From the NCBI GenBank assembly GCA_001600495.1, contig BCKE01000029.1, forward strand, positions 1 through 31,319: 31,319 bases of DNA. Reading direction: 5' to 3'. The position numbers and the translations under genes are program-made. Each line of letters starts with the position of its first letter. Within the stretch, counting starts at the first letter, position 1. The notes under the pieces are model-generated. The model was not told where the DNA came from, made no database searches, and saw only the letters and a program-made list of their open reading frames with translations. Origin of the DNA: Pilasporangium apinafurcum. Lineage: Eukaryota; Oomycota; Peronosporomycetes; Pythiales; Pythiaceae. Shown here one piece after another: positions 10,904-19,559 of the stretch.

Positions 10904-13900
10904 CTAAAACACACCAACACACCATCTCTGATACTTGTCATACCATTTTGTCCGCCAGTTGTCCAACGAAGCATCGATCAGTTCATGGACAAAGTCTTCA
11001 CAGGAATTAATATCCAATTCAGGTTGGAAGCGTGCCGCCAAACGCTCGACTGTTCCCTTCGGATCGCCCGCAAAACATGGCAAGTGCTCGTTGCCGTTGA
11101 GCATCATCTCCACCAACAAAATGAAACGATGACGATACTTGCGAGCCACGAGGAACGAGCGCACGCAAAGCGAACGGAAGCGCCGGAAGGAAGCTGATCG
11201 AGGGCCGCCCATCAGTTCTACAAAGTCATGCGTCAATTTGAAAGGTGCTTGCTCAAACGCCATGTTCCCGGGATTGTTCGACAAGATGAAGCCAAAATCA
11301 ATGTGGATGATATGTCCTTCAGCATCCAACAAGATATTGCCATTGTGACGATCTTTCACCTGCAACAGATAGCAAATGATCGAATAGGCTGCCATACTGC
11401 TTACGAAGTTCGATCGCGCAGTACGGAATTCGGACGTCGAAGGATCTCCAAAATGTCGTGTAAAGAAATCCAATAGTGTCGTAAATTCACGATCATTTCG
11501 CTTCAGTGAATCAATGGAAATCGTGTCGGCAATGGCTTCGACTAACCCAGATGTGGAGGAGATGGCAATGATGTCATATGGACGTACAAACACAGGAATT
11601 TTTGCTTCCTCGAACACTTTTGAAAACTGCTTGATAAGTTGCGAAGCCAGTTGCTCTTGACGTAAATCGTCGTTGCTTTTCACAATCACAGGTAGCAGTT
11701 TCCAACCTGGTAAATGACCAAATTGAGAGGTCGATTGAATGCGCCGTTCTTTTTCAGCCCAGCGTTCCGTAAAAATCACACATGGCGGTTCGAAACGACG
11801 CGCCACCAGAGACGGTACACTATTATCTTCATCATCCACCATCAACTTCGAATCACGCTCCGTTAAATCGAGCAAGAAGCGATCCGTACTATCAAATCTT
11901 GCGAGCCCAGGCGGTGAATATGGTGATCCAAGCGGTGAAAGACCCACGTCGGACTTTGGTGACCAAATGTCCTCAGGGCCACGAGGATGAGTAGCTTCGG
12001 GAAACTCCAGATTCACTGTCGCCGTATTCCGTGGAATCAGTACAGCACCTGACGTATCAATCGTCAGAGTCGTCTTAAGTGGGTTAATCGATGGAACAGG
12101 ATGGCTTTCACTCCGATCTAATAATTGAGATTTCGATGTTGGACTGGTAGTTTTGTATGAAGCGCGATCCTCTTCTCCACCAAGTAAGGACTCTTGGGTA
12201 GGTACCTTCGACGACACGTCAACAACAGCGCCGTTCTGTTTTCCTCCTGGTGTCTTCCTGACGAAAGTATCAATGATACCATGAAGAAGTTCCGACGGTT
12301 GTTGAAAAGAAGACGAAATATGCTGCGAAAAGGAGCGCAGTCGAGGACTGTGACTCGGCTTTGATTCGCTCCAGAATCCCAGTTTTGGTGCATCGGGCGA
12401 CATGAGAGGTGCTCTTTCAGCCGAGTTGGCGAGCAAGTCTTGCTGGCTTGGCGTGTCCCATAGATTCAGTGTAAAGCGACGGCCCTTGAAAAGACTGCGC
12501 TTGCGACGCACTTTCTTTTCCAGTGGTGAGGGATAGCTTACGACTTCAGCACACAAGAGGAATGGAACGCGTTCCTATTTACACAGAGGCACAAAATGAT
12601 GAGATCATTAGCATCAACAACCGCTTTCATCATCCAAATGATAGTTACACACCCGCGTGGAAAACGTAAAGCTTTCGTTGACGTGAATGTGTTTTAATCG
12701 ATGATATGGGTTTCCGACTGGCAAGTAAATAGATGAGCTTGGTAAGTACTGGGCTTCAAGATCACGCAACCAAACACGGAGCTAGATGAATAAGCACATG
12801 GTTAGAGAATTTCCCAATGAACGGGGTAATAGATGATAATCTTCCATAGTATTTACCATTTCATTGCGTCGACTCAATGCAATGGACCGTAAATTCGACG
12901 AGAGATTGGCAAGTGATGTCAGAAACGTAGTTTCGAGCTCAAATGGATCAGCGCTGGTCAAGCCGCGCTCTAGATCTGGCACCTGCTGGGGAAACGTATT
13001 ATACCGATCATGTTGGGAGGGCGACAGCGGCTTGATCTCATGCGAGTTCGTAGGTACCATCGCATCGTGATCTCGCGTGATCCGATCTTTGTCATCGCTG
13101 TTGCTATCGTCGACAGCTGGGGCATTCGCAATGGCACGCGCCGGATGGGCACCACGGTCAGCAACTTCTTCAATGAGCATCTGTACCCGTTTATTGTTCT
13201 CCTCGGTCGCGAACGCTGGATTCCACGAGCAATATGAATGCAGATACCAGAGCATCCGATGCGCAAACACATGCGATCTGCATAACCAGATAGACGGTAA
13301 TTAGCAACCATCCAGACAATTCTCATCCAGCATACGCTTTTTTACGGCATAACTTACATGCTACATTTTTCCAAAAGGATGATGCACAATTGGGGACTCT
13401 GCACAAACGCACCAAGCAACAGGAAACTGCAGAGTTGTGGAATGTAAAACTCAAACTCTTGCGGATCGCGCTCATACGCCACTGCCAACCGCTCGACTGC
13501 GCCTGCAGCACAAAACAAACAAATACAAACCACGCACCATTCATTCAGACCATCCGTCCAATCAACTTTAATACGAATCCATTCGTTGTTCTGTACCATC
13601 GCGATGCGCGTAGAGCCGCACAATAGCTTCAAACGTCGGATCGGTCTGCTTCTTCTTGAACTGCTTCACAAGTTGTGACCATTTCGTGCGCCAGATTGCC
13701 AATTTCACGTCGACATCCTGTGTGGCCGCTTCACCCATGACATCACGGATGAGTTTGTCGTCCGTCAACCGACCACGGCTCTTGTTGAGTTGCAGAATGT
13801 ACCCTAACTGCAGCAACGTACTAAAGAGCGACAATGCCCAGAGCATGTACACAAATGTCGGTCCCCACGTCAGCGCGCGGTAGCGGCGAAACGATTGCGG

Positions 13901-14203
13901 ATCCCGGGTAAACACAACTAATTGCAAGGAACTGGCCGTGCACATGATCATCTCCCCAAGAAACACAAAGAAGACGAACAATCGCGTGGCAGGACGACGC
14001 TTGTTCCACTGGCGGATGTACGTGAAGAAGAGTAGTCGCACGACGGAGAGCAGCGCCATCGCCGCAAGCGACTGCTTGAAATGCAACACTGAGCGGAAAT
14101 CCTCTTGGAAGAAGCGATACTTGCCGTGTACGAGTGGCGTGATGGTGTACCATGACAGCACTGCTGTCTCTGCCGTGAGCGCCATGACGTTGAAGAATCC
14201 CAT
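10904..14203 (-). CDS. Type III phosphatidylinositol 4-kinase with N-terminal membrane helices
   Basis: Five exons: 14203-13597, 13502-13358, 13277-12857, 12781-12653 and 12574-10904. Introns are 94, 80, 75 and 78 nt, GT-AG with consistent phases. Total 2973 nt, 990 residues, stop TAG. Residues about 5-138 contain four hydrophobic helices (for example MALLSVVRLLFFTYI and FVYMLWALSLFSTLLQLGYI). Residues ~195-270 match the PI4KB helical/LKU region (DPQEFEFYIPQLCSFLL; VFAHRMLWYLHSY). A long Ser/Pro-rich linker (~460-690) precedes the kinase domain. There, GWKLLPVIVKSNDDLRQEQ carries the probable ATP-binding Lys (~733), KDRHNGNILL (~841) is the catalytic loop and HIDFGF (~860) the metal-binding Asp. 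The enzyme should make PI4P from phosphatidylinositol. The helices are unlike animal or yeast PI4KB, which are soluble. All motifs needed for activity look intact. Confidence 0.88.
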
Positions 14204-14736
14204 TGTTGCTTGGTGTGGATGGCAATGATGTTGTCAAAAGCCACTTTTGCTGGTTACACGTACACAGTCACAAATAAATCACCGACACGCACACGCACAC
14301 ACACACAACGTCACGCGTAAGAGAAGTAGGTGAATGGTGCGTGGATGGCGGTTTAAGGGGCGGACAAAGATTTGCGTTTGCACTTTTGCCTCTTTTTTTC
14401 CGCTCGACCTTATTTTTTTTGGCTGGGCCTGTTTAGGTACGCGAGTGTTCTTTCTGGTAACGGCGGGTTGGCTGTGAGGTTTTTTTCTTTTTCGGCTGTT
14501 GTTCCCATCAGGAATGGATACACAAAGCATGTGTTTTTGTGGCTGCCCCAAGGTTTTTTACGACGGTTGGACATGAGATTCGAAATCATCATTGACACAC
14601 CACAGCACCTTTCAACACAAGATGACGCACATTTAGTTCCAACAGACGTAGGCAAGTGAGTTTGTTGTATTGTTTTCTTACAACCATGAGAAGACAGAAT
14701 AAAAACCTATCATCATCTCTTCAATTGAAGGAAGAC
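14204..14736. other. Intergenic: PI4K promoter/5'UTR and RRM-gene 3' flank
   Basis: About 530 bp between two minus-strand genes. A short CA-rich microsatellite occupies about 14280-14309. On the minus strand ATCATTGCC lies close upstream of the PI4K ATG and could act as an initiator. Small open frames on both strands have low-complexity, homology-free translations, and I do not call them genes. Confidence 0.5.
14280..14309. repeat. (CA)n-type microsatellite
   Basis: An alternating CA tract with scattered G interruptions lies about 80 bp upstream of the PI4K start codon, probably in its promoter or 5' UTR. It is short and imperfect. Confidence 0.6.
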
Positions 14737-15733
14737 CTAGTATGGCCGGTGGCGTCGATCGGATCGATCACGGTAATCACGATCCCCTCCGCCATACCGA
14801 TTACTACCTCCTCCACCATATCTATCGCCTCCTCCATAACGTCCACCTCCTCCTCGACCGCCTCCACCACGGCCACCACCACGACCACCACCTTGCCATC
14901 CACCAACCGGCGGTTCTGGCTTGCCAGCTAATTCCACTTTGATCACTTTTCCACGAATTTCTTGACCTAGTAAGTACAAATAACAACACATAATTAGTAT
15001 CCATGCACACTATCATTAACCCATGCATGCACAATTACGTACCATTGAAGAAGGACGGCGCAGTGCGAGCAGCATTCGAGTCTTCATACGTCAGTACGGC
15101 ATCACCCTTAACCTGCCCGTTATCGTCCGTATAAATTTTGATCTTGTATGGCCACTGATCTTTGTATCCACGTTTCTGCTTCTCGCGTGCAACCACCCCA
15201 ATGGACCCAAACATTTCTTGCAATTCCTCCGTAGTGATATCCGTCGGCAAATTTGAAATGTATATCCGTGCCCACGTTGGATCATTCTCTGCCTCCTTCA
15301 CTGGATCCCATGTGTTACTAGCAGTTGGCTGCGCTGATTGGTGTCCCTCTTCGTTCTGCCGCTGATGAGTACGATTATCATTCGTGTCATCACGATCTCT
15401 TGCATCATTGCGACTGTACTCTGACTGACGTGACGTGGACAACGATCCATTGTTATACGATGAAGATGAGGATGGACGATCTGAGCGGCTGCGGTCGCCA
15501 TCTCCGTCACGGGAACGCTCACGTGGACGATCACGATCATTACTGCTGCTGCCGTATCGATCACGTGAATATGAATCGCCTCCTCCACGACCCCGATCAT
15601 TATACCGTCCTCGGTCGTTGTCGCGTTCCCTACTGCTACCTCCATAGCGAGAGCTACCGTCACGACTGGAGTTATCGCGATAGCTTCCTCGTCCATCGCG
15701 ATCGTCTCTGTCTCTATAGTCCCGTCCGCTCAT
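14737..15733 (-). CDS. RRM/RGG RNA-binding protein, FUS/TAF15-like
   Basis: Two exons, 15733-15043 and 14966-14737, with a 76-nt GT-AG intron (donor GTACGT) that splits a Gly codon inside the RRM. Total 921 nt, 306 residues. Residues 1-~120 are low complexity, rich in Arg-Asp, Ser-Arg and Tyr-Gly. The RRM spans about 155-243: RNP2-like IYISNL (~157-162), loop GYKDQWPYKIKIYTD, RNP1-like VKGDAVLTYED, and a C-terminal GQEIRGKVIKVELA strand. The tail (~255-306) is Gly/Arg repeats (RGGGRGGGG) followed by a DRDYRDRSDRR-type end. The RRM most resembles the FUS/EWS/TAF15 type, but I see no RanBP2-type zinc finger, so orthology is uncertain. Such proteins bind pre-mRNA and often form condensates. SR/RGG splicing factors are the alternative. 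Confidence 0.87.
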
Positions 15734-16159
15734 ATCGATACCCTCTTACCCAGCGATACACTTGGGATTCCTAGCTAAGGTGCAGTCGATGGATGGATGT
15801 GTGCCCAAAATAACGTTTTGTTGGTTTTAGGTATCATTGAATTAAACGTGTCTATCAAATTTTATGAGACAGAAAGCGTTTGATAGGTTTAGGGTAATAA
15901 AGCCAATTACTCTTGCTTTGCTTTTACACTGTTTTTATTGGTGAATAATCTGTTCTTATCTGAATTTTTATCCAATCAATGTATTTCTAGTCAGTGTAAA
16001 GATAGCTAATAAAAACCGCTCTCCTCCTTGTGCGAGAAAAAGCGTCAACATCGTCGCTTAAGGCAAAACGGAAGACGACGGCCGCGCAGAAAACTACGTG
16101 CGTACATTATAGGCGTCCACACTCGACACGGACCGACGCAAAAGGAGGAAACAAGCAAT
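15734..16159. promoter_or_regulatory. Divergent promoter region between RRM gene and CDC50 gene
   Basis: About 426 bp, AT-rich in the middle (15830-16020), between two head-to-head start codons. It must hold both promoters. I saw no clear initiator or TATA pair, no repeat and no additional gene. Confidence 0.5.
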
Positions 16160-17724
16160 ATGGACGAAAAATCGAGGAAACCTGAAGGTGCGCATGTGCT
16201 CCATGTCATTCTATGACGAAAAAAAAACGCTCCATAGAGAATAATGATGATGAAATGTTGGGTCTGATTTGTTGTCGGGTGTTGGTGGTTCTGTGGTGTA
16301 GATACGCCGTTTAAACAGCAAAAACTCAAGGCGTGGCAACCGATTCTTACACCCAACTGGGTCATCGGCACGTTTGCGGTTGTGGGGTTAATCTTCATCC
16401 CCATCGGTATCATTCTCCACACCGAGTCGGAAAACGTAAGTCCCTTCCTTATCTTTAAACATCGTTCTACAAGCGAAGGTGATGAATATTCAGGGGTTTG
16501 ACTCGTTCATTTATTTATCTATTCTTATGTACTTGACAGGTGGTCGAGTACTCAATTCAGTACGATGGCGATGGCGCAAACACGACCGACTCGTCTAATA
16601 TCGTAAACTTTGGTGAAGGCTGCTACCTGGCCGAAGAAGCGGACGGTAACACGTTCAACTACACTGAACGTGGCTGTCTCATCACCTTTGATATCGAAAA
16701 AGACATGAAGGCACCCGTGTATCTCTACTACCAGCTGGACAACTTTTACCAGAACCATCGGCGGTACGTGCAATCGCGCAGCGATGCGCAGCTTCGTGGT
16801 GATGCCTCAGCCAGTACAAGCGATTGCTCGCCGCTCACGGAGGTTAAAGATGCCATCAAATACAATTCCACTGCTGAGGATCCGATCTCCGATACGAAAA
16901 AGCAATATACGCTCAATCCGTGCGGTTTGATTGCCAACAGTCTTTTTAATGGTATGCTACGTCTATCTCTCTTGGATCGGAATGATTCGATTCTCTGATT
17001 CAAACTTGATTATTTCTTTGTTTGTGTAGATATCTTTTGGGTCAATAGCATTGAGCTTCCAAGTGGAGAGAAATATTACCAGGACAACACATACAATGAC
17101 AAGAAAGTCGTGAACCTTTTGGACCAGACAGGCATTGCATGGAAATCGGACATTGAAACCAAGTTCAAGAATATCCCCGAGGCAGATCGCAGTGATGACA
17201 ATCTATACTTGTGGCAGAATGAGAAGTATCGCTACGTGATCCCCATGTACAAGGGGCAGCCCGCAGAAGCGAACAAGACAGCCTGGACGACGGATGCTCC
17301 TGCCTATGGCGTTCAGAACGAGCATTTTATTGTGTGGATGCGAACGGCCGGGTTACCCAGTTTCCGGAAGCTTTACGGACGGATCGACACGGATCTGGAC
17401 AAAGGCACGAAGCTAGAATTTTTGGTGTCGAGCAGTAAGTGGTATATGTACTTTTGCTGATCTTGGTAGTCCTTTTCAAGTTCGATTGACGCAAATTATT
17501 TTTTCATTCATGTAGACTTTGTGGTGAGTACGTTTGATGGAAAGAAATCGCTTGTGATCTCGACGACATCCTGGTTTGGCGGTCGGAATCCTTTCCTGGG
17601 TATTGCGTACATTGTTGTCGGTGCGCTCTGCATGATGTTGGCGATTTTGTTCTTCGCGAAACACAAACTGAGTCCGCGCAAGCTCGGAGACACACGATAC
17701 TTGGTGTGGAAGAACAACCACTAG
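16160..17724 (+). CDS. CDC50/LEM3-family P4-ATPase flippase subunit
   Basis: Five exons: 16160-16187, 16302-16435, 16540-16951, 17030-17434 and 17516-17724, all GT-AG. Total 1188 nt, 395 residues, stop TAG. The first exon encodes only nine residues plus one base; the chain is fixed by phase and by the family motif FKQQKLKAWQPILTP, which follows immediately. Membrane helix 1 is about residues 29-49 and helix 2 about 353-374, enclosing a large ectodomain with the usual Cys residues (GCYLAEE, RGCLITF, SDCSPL, NPCGLIANSLFND) and several N-x-S/T sites. Short cytosolic tails fit the family, and the length is typical (320-400). These proteins are obligate partners that carry lipid-flipping P4-ATPases out of the ER and support their cycle. 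It runs in the same direction as the CDK20 gene downstream. Confidence 0.93.
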
Positions 17725-18029
17725 TGCCTGTGACTTCCATCGGTACTAATACTACACAAACCCCAACTAACGACAGATGACGAGCGAGAGAGAAACAGGA
17801 GAAGATCGATTCTTTTTTCTTTTCCACCCTTGAGTTCTCATGTAATGCTAGCTGTTGCTCTGCCAACATGTGTTTTTCCTTCCTTTTTTACATTGCAAGA
17901 TAGTTAACTTTCGCGCATAGTTTCTCTGGAGATCAATATATATCTACATGCCCAATGTCCGTCAACATCATGCATATTACCGTCAATTTTTTTCTGTTGG
18001 CATTTGAATAGTTGTTGGATATTTATAGT
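17725..18029. other. Intergenic spacer between CDC50 and CDK20-like genes
   Basis: About 305 bp holding the CDC50 3' flank and the kinase promoter. There are pyrimidine-rich runs near 17810-17890 and a GTCAATTTTTTTCTG tract about 45 nt upstream of the kinase ATG. No gene or repeat is seen. Confidence 0.45.
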
Positions 18030-19443
18030 ATGGAAGAGTCGCAAGCATACAAAACGTTAGAAAGGATCGGGAATGGCGCATTTGGGGAAGTATATCGTGC
18101 CAAGCACATCCACACCGGCGCCATCTACGCTATCAAGCGATTACGCGTGAATGATGACGGTCGCTTACGTGTTATCCCAGCCGCGCAATTCCACGAGATT
18201 GAAAGTTTGCGGCAGTTGATCCATCCCAATGCAAGTGAAAGCCATGCTTTTCTTCCATATTTTTCATAATTAATGTTTCTTTGTTGTGAAGATCGTAAGG
18301 CTCGTCGACGTATTTCCTGATGGAGCATACTTGTCGCTCGTGATGGAGTACATGGAAACCGATCTCTTCAGCGTCAGTCTTCCCAGCACATTGCTTTTGC
18401 CTGCAACTTTCAGATATCAGTAAATGGAAACTTTGGTTGCAAATGGATCTGTTTAGATTATTCGGAATCAAGAAGACTCGTTCGATGACGCAACGATCCG
18501 TGGACTGATGCGAATGATGCTTCATGGGGTCGCATATTGCCATTCCAAGTCCATTCTCCATCGAGTATGAACCTTTCTATTTTGCTATTCATACAAAAAC
18601 TCACCTGCTGGTTCTTGACGTTGCGCTGCCTGGTATGCAAAGGATATCAAGCCAGGTAACATGCTCGTGAGCTATGATGGCATCATAAAGCTCAGTGACT
18701 TTGGTTTGGCCACAGTCTACATTGGCACATCAAAGTCCTATTCTCATCAGGTTGCTACACGTTGGTATCGCGCACCGGAACTGCTCTTCGGTGGGCGACA
18801 ATACGATTTCACGGTCGATATGTGGTCACTCGGCGCGATTTTTGCGGAACTACTGCTGTTGGTACCGCTTTTCCCTGGCCAAAACGACATTGATCAGCTT
18901 TTTCGCATCATCCAAGTGCTAGGAAGCCCTGAACCTCAATGGCCAGTAAGGATGCGAGGGATATTTCTAGCTGAGAGCGAGTAAAATTTTAATCTCACTT
19001 TGATCTTGTATAGGACGTCGTGAATCTTCCAGATTATGATAAGGTCTCGTTTCCTGCCTATGAACCGATTCCACTGAAAGAAATTTTCCCGGACGCATCA
19101 CCGGCAGCAGTGGATCTCGTCGGAAAATTGCTGGCGCTGAATCCTGCAAAGCGAATATCAGCGCAACAGGTAAGAATAGTAACATGATCACCTTCCATCG
19201 TGTGCAATTGATGCATAATAAACGTTTGTGATGAATACATGTTGCGTGCATCCACAGGCGCTGTCGCATCCCTATTTCTTTGGTGGACCAATCCGTTCTC
19301 GTCTCTCCATTGCCACGACACAAAACTCAAAGAACCGTAATATGAATTGTGACGGCAAAGAAAGACGTGATGACTCGCTTTCTGAACGAGATGCATTTCT
19401 TGCGTCTCTAGGAAAGCCTCTCTTTGAAACAAAACAACAATAA
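18030..19443 (+). CDS. CDK20: CDK20/CCRK-like cyclin-dependent kinase
   Basis: Six exons: 18030-18230, 18292-18372, 18457-18564, 18643-18945, 19014-19169 and 19258-19443. Every intron is phase 0; total 1035 nt, 344 residues, stop TAA. The ATG at 18030 replaces an upstream TTG. Kinase motifs: glycine loop GNGAFGEV, YAIKRL (Lys), FHEIESL (C-helix Glu), HRDIKPGNML across an exon junction, DFGLA, VATRWYRAPE and DMWSLG. CDK20-specific similarity is strongest in SHQVATRWYRAPELLFGGRQ, PLFPGQNDIDQL and WPDVVNLPDYDKVSF. Human CDK20 controls cilium length through ICK/MAK-type kinases, so a flagellar role is inferred. The T-loop residue equivalent to CDK2 Thr160 is Ser here (YSHQ). The first intron appears to be GC-AG. 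The C-terminal ~50-residue tail is divergent. Confidence 0.9.
18231..18291 (+). other. Non-canonical GC-AG intron in the CDK20-like gene
   Basis: The reading frame runs ...HPN and resumes IVRLVDVFP. The boundary that keeps phase 0 is AAT|GCAAGT ... GAAG|ATC, a 61-nt intron. GCAAGT is the standard GC-type donor. The nearby GT (A|GTGAAA) gives the wrong phase with every acceptor I could see. Confidence 0.7.
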
Positions 19444-19559
19444 CAAATGATTGAACAATATCTGTATACACAAACGCTTGTGTCCTCATATTCGCCATTT
19501 ACACGTTGAAAACACTCACAAAAAATACTTGGACGGAGAAAATCGAAATATGTCTCCTA

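Noticed and set aside
14372-14659. 95-codon plus-strand open frame between PI4K and the RRM gene
   Set aside because: Hydrophobic, low-complexity translation, no recognisable domain or promoter, lies in expected UTR/promoter sequence.
14740-14910. Tandem DNA repeat of ccaccacca type
   Set aside because: It is the reverse complement of codons for the Gly/Arg tail of the RRM protein, so it is coding low complexity and not a separate repeat.
10904-17724. A functional lipid-trafficking gene cluster (PI4K plus CDC50 flippase subunit, near VPS39 and a PH protein)
   Set aside because: PI4P is known to stimulate some P4-ATPases, but eukaryotic neighbours are usually not functionally linked. An RNA-binding gene intervenes and orientations differ.
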